DNA of 64,000 bases. Origin: Emiliania huxleyi CCMP1516 (lineage: Eukaryota; Haptophyta; Isochrysidales; Noelaerhabdaceae). The notes below the pieces were generated by a model. It saw only the letters and a program-made list of their open reading frames with translations. It was not told the DNA's origin and made no database searches. Of this stretch, positions 42,873 to 53,549 are shown piece after piece. The stretch lies in the NCBI RefSeq assembly GCF_000372725.1, contig NW_005200478.1:64968-128967 (forward strand), read 5' to 3'. Both the position numbers and the translations under genes were made by a program. The stretch's first letter is position 1, and each line of letters starts with the position of its first letter.

Positions 42873-45716
42873 TCAGGCCAGGTACTTGTACAGATTGGGG
42901 TTGGAGGGATCGCGCTCCAGGTACTCGCGGTGGATGAGGTCCTCGATGCGCTTCCTGCGGGGGCGAGGAGGCGCGGCGCTCGGGGCGGGCGGCGCGACGG
43001 CGGGCGGGCCGCGCGGAGGGGGCGGCGCACTTGATCTGCTTCGGGTCGGGCTTGAAGTGGCGCATCAGCTGGGTCGAAGCCTCGAGCACGAGCTTCTGGT
43101 GGTCGAGCGACTGCGGCGGGCGGCGGCGAGAGGGGGGGTGGGCACGGCGGCGGCGCGAGGGGCGGGCGGAAAGGGTGGTGGAGCACCTTGCGCGTCTTCA
43201 TGATGCGCACAATCGCCGCCTCGATGGCATGCTTGCGGTCCTCGTCCACGGTGGCTCGCGTCGCGTCCTTCTCCTCCTGCGTGATCTTGGCGGCGATCAT
43301 CGGCACCTTGATCCGCCGCGCGCGGTCAGAGAAGGCAGCGTTGTAGGTGATTTTGTCGGTCGGCGCGACCTCCTTGCCGGCCGGATCCTTGGTCAGGATC
43401 TTGTACTTGCCGACGCAGAGCGAGAGCACGTAGCGCTTGAGCTCCTCCGCGGGCAGGTTGAGGTGGCCCTGGATGTCGGAGAAGGTCATCGAGTCCGCCT
43501 CGTTGAAGAGCAGCAGGATGCAGGCCTGGTAGGTGGAGACGAGCAGGTCGTGCTCCTTGCTCTTCCCCGAGGGCGTGAACTTGCCCACCACGGTCGCCGA
43601 GCCCAGCGAGTGCACCCACCGCAGCCGGCGGTGCGAGGTGCGCAAGTCGTAAAAGGCCTTGAAGGTCTCGATGCACTGCAGCATCTCCTTTGGCAGGTTG
43701 AGCTCGTCCGACTTGTACGTGGGCCAGAAGCCGGTGGTGAGCACCTGCACCGTCAGGTCGGTGTCGAGCTCGAGCTCCTTGTCCTTGACGTGCTCGGCGA
43801 AGGCGGACTGGATGTCCTGCGACAGGTTCATGTCGGTCACCATGCCCTCCAGCTTCGAGGTGAACTGCGCGCCGCACCGCAGCTTGAGCTTGGCGATCAT
43901 CGAGCGCTCCGCGTCGTCGCTCGACGAGCGCGCCAGCAGCAGCCGCTTCGCGAGCTGCTTCTTGTAGAACTCGGCGAAGATGTCCTTGTCGGACAGGTAG
44001 CCAAAGAGCCGCACCACCTTCTCCAGCTTGTCCTCGAGCGCCTCGTCCGAGAGCCGCTCGCCCGACTTTTTGAGCAGGTTGTCGCAAAAGTTGGAGAGCA
44101 GCTCTGCGGTGGCGCTCTTGCCGATGTCCTTGTTGACGAAGACCTCGAAGGCCTCCTTCATCGCCTTGTGGAAGATGTTGTGCCCCTGGAAGCACCCCTT
44201 CTCGGGCCCCGACCCCACCAGCTCGGTGTACTTGTCGTGGATGTCGAGCAGCTCCTGCACGTACGGCATCAGGTCGCCCTCGGCGTTGACCGACTGCTTC
44301 TTGACGAGCGCGAGGCCGACGTCGGTGATGTGCTTGCGCACGATGTTTGCGATCGGCGGCAGCCCGGTGGGGATGCGCGAGAAGAGGCGGAACATCCGCG
44401 ACAGGTCCTCCGTCTTGTTGTCGAGCAGCAGCTTCTCGCAGCCGGAGTGCTCCTTCTCGAGCAGCTGCTGCTCCGGGTTCTGCAGCAGCTGCTCCTCGCA
44501 CACCTGGAGCGGGCGGGCGGGGCGGCGGTGGCGCGCGGCGCGCGGCGCGCGGCGCACGGACGGCGCGGGGAGGGGCGACCGCGGTCCGAGGAGGGGGCTC
44601 CCGCCCGCGGGGGACGTGCGATGGGTGCGGGCGTGTCTGGTGGCGCGGTCTGGCCACACCTTGAGCAGCTTCTCCTCGGTCGAGGAGTGCAGGTAGTTGG
44701 CCACGCGGTCCTGCTCCTGCTTGAGCCGGTCCTCGGCCTTGCGCATGTACTCCGGAAAGGAGTCGTTCCCCGCCCACTTTGCCGACTCGCGCGAGTAGTA
44801 GTCCGCGGTCGTCGAGAGGAGCATCTCCTCAAAGTCGGTCGCGTACGTCTCGAGCGAGGCGCGCGAGCCGCCCATCTCGACGAAGATGTCGATGACCGAC
44901 TTGATGAGCTGCTTGTCCACCTGCTCGCACTCGCGCTCGCGCCGCACCAGCTCCAGGATCGCCGTCCGCACCTCTCGCTTCACCGCGTTGAAGACGATCT
45001 CGAGGAACTTTTGCGACCCTACCTCTGCCAGCTCAGGCAGCGACAGCCGCTTCACGTAGAAGCGGTCCTGCGCGCGCGGCGGAGGGCGCGCGGCTCGGCC
45101 CGTGCGCCGCCGCCGCACGGGGCGAGCGCGGCGGCGAAGGGAGCGGTGGGGCGCGCACCAAGTACTTGAAGACGTGCGAGAGGAAGCGGATGATCGTCTT
45201 GTGGTTCTCCCAGCGCCGCACCAGCTCCTGCGCAACCCGCGGCACAAGCGCTCGGCGCGACGCAGCGAGAGAGCGGCGCGCGCGAATGCGCGTCGCGGGA
45301 AGCGAGGGCCGGCGGGGTGCGCGGCGTCGCACCCGCAGCATCGCCTCGTCATGCTTCTCCTTGATGCGCGGCAGGATGCGCGCAGTCAAGTAGTCGATGA
45401 CAGCCTCGCAATAGTTGTTGTACAGCGGCTCGCTCCAGTTGTTTGGCGGCTTCTGCGTGCACATGGTGTAGACCGTCCTGCGCACAGCCGAGGCCGGGGC
45501 GAAGCTCGAGCGCGCGAACCGCGCCGCGCGCTGCTGAGGCGGCGCAGGGCGCAGAGGCGGGAGCGCGCACGTGTACAGCTGCGAGTACTCGTCGGTGCTT
45601 ATCCGGTGCTTGTACACGCCGCCCGACGCATCCTCGAGAATCTCCTCGATCTTGAGCACGCCGCCCGTCTTCAGCTTGTTCCAGCCATCCTCGAGCTGTA
45701 TGACCTGAGCATTCAT
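42873..45716 (-). CDS. Cullin (CUL1-like) scaffold of ubiquitin ligase
   Basis: Multi-exon gene from an ATG at 45716 ([18 protein letters not shown]) to a stop at 42873-42875. Cullin repeats include [19 protein letters not shown] and IDIFVEMGG. The cullin homology domain has [36 protein letters not shown] and [16 protein letters not shown]. The C-terminal winged helix reads [13 protein letters not shown], the NEDD8 acceptor segment, then [16 protein letters not shown] and the canonical end YKYLA. CUL1 binds SKP1-F-box modules at the N-terminus and RBX1 at the C-terminus. Exons are separated by short introns rich in GCGCGG. The segmental duplication copy 2 lies directly upstream. Confidence 0.92.
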
Positions 45717-45789
45717 GATGTGCAGCGCCTGCGGCGCGGGGAGCGGCGGGCGCGGGCCGGGTCGGAGGCCGAACGGAGCGACGCGGGGC

Positions 45790-46785
45790 GCTGCGCAGCG
45801 AGACGCTTCGAGGCGGCGAGCAGGAGAGAGCAGCGAGGCGCCGCACGGCAAGGCGCTGAGCTGGTACCTGGCTGGCGGCGCCCGCTCTTCTCTGGCGCCC
45901 TGGTTGCCGCTCTTGCGCAAAAGAAATGAGCAGGCGTTGGTGCCGACCCAGTTCGCGGTCCTCTCTGCTCTGTCCCCGCGGCACGCACAGAAGGTGCGGG
46001 CAGGCAGGGGCCAGCCGAACTCGAAGTGCTCCACGGGGCAACCTAGGGGCAACGCGAGGCGCGAGCCCCATCTGCGATCTGGAGCGAGCCAGAGCTCCGC
46101 CTTGAGAGCTGCGCCTGCGGCTCGTTCATACAGGTCACAAAGAGAGAAGAGAGAGGTGGATGGATGGATGGGGAGGAAGACGCTGCCCCAGCAGTCTCAC
46201 GGTCACACAACCATGTGATAGCTGTCAGATGTTGGTCCGACAGCCTGACAGCTGTCCGACGCACGAGCCCGGCTGCACACCAGTGGGGTCTCTGACGCAC
46301 ACACACACACACACCAGACCGACAGTCCTTCCTTCCTTTCGCACACTGGACCCTGTCGTTGTTCGTGTAGCGGTAGATGTTCATGGAGTCGTGAGAGACC
46401 TAGGGTTGAGCCGCGGTGGGAGAGAGAGGGAGAGGGAGGAGCGGAACGGGTTTCTTTCTCGCGCGGCAAGAGGGAGGCGAGACAGGGAGAGGCAGAGGGA
46501 GGGAGAGGGAGGGGGAGGAGCAGGAGGAATAAGGGACAGGGCGGAGTCAGAGAGGTAGAGGCCACAGGGGTGGAGAGAGAGGGGCGTGGGAGTCGGAGAG
46601 AGGGAGGACGCAAGAGCCGTGAACGCAGCGACCTCCACGCCAGCAGAAGAACAGCGGGCGGCGCCGGGAGAGGCAAACATCGTCGCGCTGCACTCTCTCT
46701 CTCGCACGAACGATGCCTCGATTGGCCGCGGTGCGCCACCGCCCCTGTCCCCCGCGCGCCGGCCGCCGCCGCAGCCTGCCATCGG
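45790..46785 (+). repeat. Segmental duplication, copy 2 (between cullin and EF-hand gene)
   Basis: Matches 38314-40292 in the same orientation but lacks the 880-bp transposon and the 30-bp micro-insertion. It separates the divergently transcribed cullin (start 45716) and EF-hand gene (start 46910). Contains GA-rich and GAGGGAGAG-type tracts (46410-46610). 46786-46909 is unique sequence. Confidence 0.85.
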
Positions 46786-46909
46786 GTTTCATTCATAAAG
46801 TTGCCACTCGTAGGTACGGACCCATCACCTAGTACTGGTCACCTTGGGCACTTGGAGTCGGGTATGAACATCTTACGCACGTCCGCCTCGCCCGAACTCG
46901 GTCGTCGCC

Positions 46910-47998
46910 ATGCCGAAGCCGCTCTCTCCACACCTCGCCGCTCCGCTCCTGCCGGCTTCCGAGTCCTTCTCCAAGGAGGACAAGGGCCCCTCGGGCGGCA
47001 GCCTCCCGCTGTACAGCCGAGGAATGCACAACGTCATGGGGCGGAATGCCCAGCTCATGCGCAAAGTCCAGCAGTGCTACAGCCAGACATCTCTCGCGTC
47101 ATGGGCTCTATTCGCGTTGGCTTTTGCGGCGTTCGTCTACTGGATCGCCCGGTGGACGTTTGGAGGCGCGCGCGGCCCTCCAGAGCCCCGCGCGGACGCG
47201 CTCCTTCCGCGAGCTGAGCTACCCTCCCGCCTCTGCCAGCGCGGCTGCTCGAGATGGAGGGGTGGGACGGCGTCATCTGTGGCGACGCGGACCTCGCCCT
47301 GGCGATCGTGTCGGTGCTTCTGGCCAACAATCTGCGAGAACTGCGCCTGCGGCAGTCGATCGAGGCGTCCGCCAAGCTGCTGCGCGACCACAACGAGACC
47401 CTCAAAGACGAGAGCGCAAAGCTGGCCGAGTCGAACCGCGGCCTCGAGCACAACCTGACGCTGCTCCAGACCTCGATCGGCCTGTTCGGCTCGCAGGGCG
47501 ACGAGTGGTTCGAAAAGCTGCACTCCAAACTGAGCACGCTCGAGGACTCTTTCGCGCCGCGTGTGCGCTCCGTCTCTCCGCGGCACGTCTGACCCGGCTC
47601 TCCGGGGCTCGCACCATAGGCGGAAAACGAGCGGCACGCCGCGCTCGTCCGGGGGCAGGTGGCTCCAGCCCGCAGCGTCCCTGCTCGCCGCCCGCTCGCA
47701 CTCCCACCGGCCCCCCGCCACGCGCCTTCGCCTCCAAAAGGTGTGGACCTTCCTGGCGCTCAACATCGACCTCGACAAGGACGGCAAAGTCAACGCCGCC
47801 GAGCTCGACCACCTGCAGAACGCCTACGACACCGTCGACTTTTCCGACCTGGCCAAGCGAGCGGAGGAGGACCCGATCCCGATCCGCGAGCTGCACCAGC
47901 GACTCGTCCCGGTCTTTGGCGCAGCGAGCCGCCCGCCAATGCCGTCCGCGTCGCAGGGCCGGTCGCGGATCAGCCAACGCATTAGCAGCGCCGCTTGA
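46910..47998 (+). CDS. Membrane protein with coiled coil and EF-hand, function unknown
   Basis: Three exons, 46910-47165, 47240-47562 and 47741-47998, join in frame to 278 residues. The first intron has a GC donor. The N-terminal part has a membrane span (SWALFALAFAAFVYWIA). The middle is helical with a predicted coiled coil (LRDHNETLKDESAKLAESNR). The third exon carries one EF-hand loop, DLDKDGKVNAAE, with all Ca-binding positions occupied. The protein may sense calcium at a membrane. I recognise no named family, though the first exon looks SNARE-tail-like. Confidence 0.6.
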
Positions 47999-48135
47999 TC
48001 AGTCGACAGGGCTGACGTGTGTGAGTCCGATTAGGGAGTGACTAATGGGAGATGGAGGCATGCGAGCGGAGTATACGCTGCGTCCCCGCTTTTGAATAAG
48101 CAAATCTCTCTGTCCTAAACTCACCTAACTGGGCA

Positions 48136-49204
48136 CTACCTGGCGGGGTCGGTCGGGCGAGAGGACGCGGTCGAGTCGACCTCGCTCCTGCTGTCGACCC
48201 TGACCGCATTCGTCGGCGCTGGCAGATTCTGAACGGCGTCGTGCTTCGCCCTCTGCTCAGTTTGATAGATCACAAACCAGCTCAGGAGAGCGGCGGACTC
48301 GTAGGAGCGGCGAACGCATCGAAACCTGTGGTACGCCGCGACTGCCATGCTCGCCACGACGAGGGTGTTCATGCTGCAGAGCACGCCACCGAACAGGTCG
48401 CGCCGTGCATTCTGGCCCGTTTCGCGTGGGTCGACGCAGGTGATGGTGTAGCTTCCGTCGTACTGCTCGACGATTGACTCGAGCTCGCTCTCTGCAGCGT
48501 CGCTCGAGAGCAAGATGGGCAGTCTCGCGGGGAGGCCAACAAAGAGAATGATCAGCAGCACCGCGGAGAGCGTGAAGGTAAGGTAGGTTGCCACGAAGAC
48601 GTAGTAGAGCATGCCGAGGTGCTCGCGCGTCTTTGCGACGGCGGCGCTGGTCGAGACGAGCAATGCCGCCTTTTGGGCTGCTTGCTTGATGTACAAGACA
48701 AACGAGACGACGACGAGGCCGCACGAGATGCAGAGGGCGACGCAGAGGAAGAAGACGGCCGCAAACAGCATGTGGTACCATGTCTTCCAGATGCAGATCT
48801 GTGACTCGTCCTCGAGCAGCGGCTCGAGCGTCTCGCCCGCCCACATCCCGAGCGCAAACCCAATGATCAGCATGGCCTGCGCGGGCCGCGAACAGGCTTG
48901 CAGGGCGGGTGGAGATGCTGATCTGTGAAGCGACAGGCGAGGGCGAGTCGTGGGGATGCTGATCTGTGAAGCGAGAGGTGAGGGTGAGTCGTGGGGTGCT
49001 CATCGTTTTGGCCTGCAGCGACAGGTTATCCAGCTGCGTCTGCAGCACGCCGAGCTGCAGCATATCAACCTGCATCACGTTGACGGCCTTCTCCTGCAGC
49101 GTAGGAGGCCGGTCGGTTCAGAGACAGGGCGTTCTGGGCTCGCCACGCCCAGGGCGAGCAAAGCGGACCTGCTTCACCGACGCGGCACTGATCTTTGCCC
49201 ACAT
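48136..49204 (-). CDS. Four-span membrane protein, Orai-like arrangement
   Basis: Three exons, 49204-49169, 49093-49013 and 48876-48136, give 285 residues. A helix (DMLQLGVLQTQLDNLSLQ) leads straight into the first span (AMLIIGFALGMWA) followed by Glu residues. Three more spans follow (MLFAAVFFLCVALCISCGLV; YYVFVATYLTFTLSAVLL; GGVLCSMNTLVVASMAVAAY). The layout, helix then pore-like first span then three spans, recalls Orai calcium channels, but sequence identity is not obvious. The second intron has a GC donor, 8 bp shared by both junctions, and a 41-bp tandem duplication inside. Confidence 0.55.
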
Positions 49205-49379
49205 GGCAGCAGCTCGATCTTTACGACAAGCAGCGCGCCAGCCGGGGCCTTTACGACAAGCAGCGCCCCGCCGGGCCTTCACGACAAGCAGCGCGCCGCC
49301 CGCCAGCCGGTATGGACGGCCGAGTTCGCGGTGTGAAGAGAGATGTAGGGCCTCACTTAGGCCCCCTCTCACACCCATC

Positions 49380-49500
<121 letters not shown>

Positions 49501-49565
49501 CACTGACTGACAAACAAATCTCTCTCTCTGACTGCGATGTGAGCTTCTTGTATATCTATCTGTCT

Positions 49566-50511
49566 GTGAGAGACTATGGAAAGTTCACGTCATGACGGTT
49601 AGCCGCTGTCACGACCGTTAGCCGCTGTCACGACAGCTGGGAGCTGTCATGACAGCAAACGACAGCGACAGTGACACCTACCTGTCACCAGCTGTCACCA
49701 GCTGTCACCAGCTGTCACCAGCTGTCACCAGCTATCGTTGCTGATGTCATTGCTGCTGTCGTAACCATCCCCCGACTGGTCCAACTGTGACTGCTGCTGT
49801 AATTGCGCGGCTGTCATTCCTGCTGTCATTGCTGCTGTCGTCGCTGTCGTTGCTGGCTGTCATTGCTGCTGTCATTGCAGCTCTCATGAGCACCCCCGCA
49901 GGACAGTGTCACAATGGGATGTGGTGCCACTAACGAGAGAGACAGGACACTCAAGCTCACTCGCACACCCGACGCCACATGAGAAACCCTCTCACAACAG
50001 TAGCCACGCACCGTCAGCAGCAGCGGGCGTGAGTCACAGAATCTGCAAAACCCTTGCCCTCCTTCCTCCAGCATGTGCCGTGATGGGCTCCAGCGCTGGT
50101 TCATCTGCCGCTCAAAAATCTCACGCGAGCGAACGGCGTCAATCATCAACCGCGAGGATTGGGACCTTGAAATCCACGTCGCAAGCAAACGCGCAGAGCA
50201 TTGAGCAACACACCCCGGGTATTGAAGAATTGAACCTCTTGGCCATTGCCGAGCCACAAGGCGTTGATCAGGAACTCTCATGTAGAGAGCTCGGTTCTGC
50301 TCTGAGGTAGAGGAGCAGGAGTTTTGCAAAATGTGTGAGACGTACAAACGCTGCTGTGCATCAAGCGCTGAGAGCTACATCCACGCGCACCAGTGTCTTA
50401 TTTTAGTCCATGGGGTGTAATGCACAGATGGGTGGGTGGGCGGTTGGGCCCCTTTGCTGGTGCCTGTCACTAGGGCTATGGCTGCCTCACTGTGGCGCTG
50501 GCGCTGCCTCG

Positions 50512-50544
<33 letters not shown>

Positions 50545-50832
50545 TCACTCGCAGGGTCCCGCGCTGACATTGTCACCGCCTGTCGCTGGCGTTCACTGGC
50601 TTCACTGTCATTGTCACTATGGCTGTCACTGTTCCTGGGTGCCTTTCACTCCTCCCTGGCAGCTAGCTGGCTGTGCTGTCACCAGCTGTCACCAGCTGTC
50701 ACCAGCTGTCGTTGCTGCTGTCGTTGCTGCTGTCGTTTCGCAGCCGCTGTCACGACATATTGACCACGTCGCGACCGTTAACACGTTAACAGCCGTTTTA
50801 ACCGTCATGACGTGAACTTTCTCCATAGTCTC
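49566..50832. mobile_element. DNA-transposon-like element with terminal inverted repeats
   Basis: The left end AGAGACTATGGAAAGTTCAC continues GTCATGACGGTTA. The right end is its reverse complement with a two-base indel, giving inverted repeats of about 33 bp. Subterminal regions carry arrays of CAGCTGTCAC on the left (about 49685-49735) and on the right (about 50680-50705). Internally a minus-strand frame (50347-49826) of 173 codons is open but shows no transposase motif. A GCTGTC array lies at 50510-50545. Target duplication not identified. Confidence 0.65.
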
Positions 50833-50939
50833 TGAAGTAAGTTCAAGCCGAGTTTTAGGTATTTTCTTGGCAAATTCCGAGTGCTGGGCGTTGTAGGTAT
50901 GTAAAGAAAGAGAGTAGACGGACATCCCAAGCTAGGTAT

Positions 50940-51140
50940 GTTAAAGAAAGAAAGAAAGAAAACACACAACCCAAGGGAGGGATGGGAGAACGGCACGCCG
51001 CCACCACACAGGGATTTTAAGGAGAGGAGTGTGGTGCGCTAGCCGTCGCCCACCCTGGGGAGTCTGCCTCTTCGTATCTCTTTTCGCAGTCTCTCGCCGC
51101 TTCTCGCTGCAACCTTCATGCCACCTCGCGGCCGTCCCAC
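50940..51140 (+). promoter_or_regulatory. Inverted-repeat element, fullest plus-strand copy
   Basis: AAAGAAAGAAAGAAAACACA (50943-50963) is followed by CCCAAGGGAGGGATGGGAGA, CCGCCACCACACAGGGATTT, TAAGGAGAGGAGTGTGGTGC and GCTAGCCGTCGCCCACCC, then CTTCATGCCACCTCGCGG at 51114. Left arm (CCCAAGGG ... CACCAC) and right arm (GTGGTG ... CCACCC) can pair around the GGGATTTTAAGGA loop. It lies 55-210 bp before the first in-frame ATG of the next gene. Confidence 0.65.
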
Positions 51141-51352
51141 TCTCGTCGGTCTCTCCCTTGTCACTTCCTCCTCTGTCGCGTCGTTCTCTTCTAAGTATGT
51201 TGTTGGCAAGCGGAGCTCGCGGATTTTTCTTCAGCTCTTCGTCCGTTCGCTTCTCGCAGTCGATCGCAGACGCGAGCGGCGACGACCTGGGCGAGGGCGA
51301 AAAGCAAATCAATACCGCGCGCACAGCCCAGGTATTCCCAGACAGTCTGAAT

Positions 51353-52039
51353 ATGGTGGAATTGCTCAGCGTGCCAAGCACCTTTGCGGGGCACACGCGC
51401 TCGGAGCAGTGGCAGTTCTTCCTGCACTCGGTGTGGATGGTTGTGCCGGCGCTCTTGGTTCTCTTTCCTGCGGCGCTGAGCTGGCATCCACGTGGGATCG
51501 TGCTGGCTTCGCCGTGGGCTTCCCTCCTCAGCCACGTCGCCTCTCTGGCTCACTGGAGCGACTACAAGCCCGGAGGGACGGTGCAGAAGGTGGACGTCGC
51601 GCTCGCGCTGGCCGTGATGCTCACAGCCTTCTCGGACGGGTGGGCGGTGCTCGGTCTGGTGGCGCTTCCTCTGGGCGAACGTCGATTCCTCTGGGCGATG
51701 AGCGCGGCTCTCGCCCTGCTCGCGGCGCTTGACGTGAGGCACAGGCAGCTGTTTGGCACCACGCACGTCGCCGGCACGGTGATCCACCACACCCTCCGCC
51801 ACGTCGGATACTACTACGTGCTGTTCGTCTGTGGCGAGCCCACGGGCGGCCCTCAGGCGAGGGCCCTGCTGCTGGCGGGCCCGATAGCGCACGTTGTGCT
51901 CTGCGCAGCAAGCGGCTCCCGCTGGCTGCGCCTCGACGAGCGCTCGGCGCCAGCCTCCGTTGGCGAGTGCGCCGCCGGGCTGGCGCTCTCGTACGGCGCG
52001 GTGGCGACGACGCTGAGCCTCACCAGGACAATCCGATAA
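51353..52039 (+). CDS. Multi-span membrane protein, unidentified
   Basis: The frame gives 228 residues from the ATG at 51353. The frame is open further up, with another ATG at 51197, so a longer N-terminus is possible. Six or seven hydrophobic spans are visible (WMVVPALLVLFPAAL; VDVALALAVMLTAF; WAMSAALALLAALD; YYYVLFVCG; LLLAGPIAHVVLCA). Polar residues inside spans, SLLSHVASLAH, an Asp in the next span and THVAGTVIHHTLRHV, are reminiscent of the Ser/His/Asp pattern of CREST-type metal-dependent amidases such as alkaline ceramidases. This resemblance is weak and no family is claimed. Confidence 0.5.
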   Translation: MVELLSVPSTFAGHTRSEQWQFFLHSVWMVVPALLVLFPAALSWHPRGIVLASPWASLLSHVASLAHWSDYKPGGTVQKVDVALALAVMLTAFSDGWAVLGLVALPLGERRFLWAMSAALALLAALDVRHRQLFGTTHVAGTVIHHTLRHVGYYYVLFVCGEPTGGPQARALLLAGPIAHVVLCAASGSRWLRLDERSAPASVGECAAGLALSYGAVATTLSLTRTIR

Positions 52040-52131
52040 CTGTTGAGTACCACGCAGGCAGTTTTTTTCTGCCCTGTTGTCTCTCTCTTGTACACTGTCG
52101 CGGCCTAACGAGTCTCTCTGAGCAGATTACC

Positions 52132-53061
52132 CCATGTATCGGAGTTATGGTCCTGATACGACCTGTGAACGTGAAGAGAGTGGTACCAGCACTGTCGATC
52201 GTTACGGCACGCAAGGGGGGCCTCCCGGACGTATGATCCTAGCCCAATAAGTTCCACGGAGCAGATTTGGATTTTTGACAGAATTTATGCACTGCCCCCG
52301 CACGATACTAACTATCGTAGTTTTGGTCCCGGTGCCCTTCACGGCACCACACCGCCGCTTGAAGGCCCGAGATTAGCCTAGCAGTGAGTGGGCATCGCCT
52401 GCCGGTCGGCTGGGCACGAGCCAAGCACTTGGGTGGCCGTCGACCGAGTCCGAGCGGCGCCTGAGGTGGGTGCCACGGCGTCTGCACGAAGGCGTGGCGG
52501 GGTGAGGAGCCAGGAGTGGTGAACACCTCCCCGTCGGGCGCGCGGCGCGCCGGATGGTCCGCCGAGGCCGCCGCCGCCCCGACGGCGGCGATGAGGGCGG
52601 CGGGGCCGACCCAGCCGGCGTTTGTCGGCTCCACCTACAGAGAAGCAGCCTCTGTGGGTCGACGATACTAACTCGGTAGTAACGCGGAGCGGTGCTGTGC
52701 GGCGCCGAGTCGTGCGCGAGGCGACCTCCTGAGGCTACCTGAGCTGGCAATGGATGCCACCAGGACGCACGGCTAGCAGGAGCCAGTCAGGCATGCCCTG
52801 CTGTGGAGCAGAGCCAGCTGGCGCACCGGCGATACTAACTCAGCGCGCCGCGAGAGGCGAATCTGGGCGACTTTGGAGGCGCAGTTCTCGAGCTTGCCGT
52901 CGACGATTGATGTCGGGTAAATTTTCACTGCCGTCCGGGAAGGTCTTCTCTCAACAGGCCGAGCGCCGTGGCCTGGCTCGGCTCGCCGCGGGCGCCACGA
53001 ATTTATCAGGACCAAAACTCCGAAAAAATGATACTAACAAAAACTCCGATACATGGAGTAG
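52132..53061. mobile_element. Possible element with inverted ends and GATACTAAC motifs
   Basis: CCATGTATCGGAGTT at 52132 recurs inverted as AACTCCGATACATGG ending at 53060, and ATGGTCCTGATA pairs with TATCAGGACCA. GATACTAAC occurs four times inside (about 52303, 52663, 52831 and 53029). No coding frame is convincing. The rest of 52040-53549 is spacer, including a short palindrome near 53387-53410. Confidence 0.45.
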
Positions 53062-53549
53062 TCAGATCACGATCCTGGCGTGTACACAATTCACTGGCGG
53101 ATCCGCTCCCTTCGCACGCACCGCACCTGACCCTCCTCTTTGAGGACTCCTCACCTTCCGGACCCCCACCAGCCCAATAAAAAAGAAACCGTTCGCGGCG
53201 CCGGCCAACGCGTCTCTAGCCAGCGCTCACATGCCAAAAGACACCTCGCAGCGCGCGAGACGTGACCGAAGCGGCACGCCTCGGCGCCGCGAGAGCAGCC
53301 GGTCGACGTCGGCACCAAGCGCGCGGCCGCCGGGCGCCTCCGAACCGACAGGGGCGCCGCGGCAGTAGAGAGCACTCCATCGCCATACCGTTTTTATGGC
53401 GGTATGGCCAAAAAAGAAAACTCACCCCCAACAGCGTGGCCGCAGGCAGCGGTAGCGGCGACCACCGCTGGACGAACAGCGTGGCCGCTGCAGCGGTGGC
53501 GGCGGCGGCGGCACCACACCGCGGCGCGGCACACCTCGCTCCCATCATC

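Noticed and set aside
43031-45169. Plus-strand open frame of 712 codons
   Set aside because: Antisense to the cullin gene, which has unmistakable motifs; the plus frame reads as His/Leu/Arg-rich nonsense.
52303-53040. TACTAAC motifs as intron branch points
   Set aside because: No donor/acceptor pairs or coding exons surround them, and supported introns in this window do not contain the motif.
53262-53549. N-terminal extension of the pseudouridine synthase
   Set aside because: The frame is open but low-complexity, and the family domain begins after 53550. Kept only as a possible longer start.
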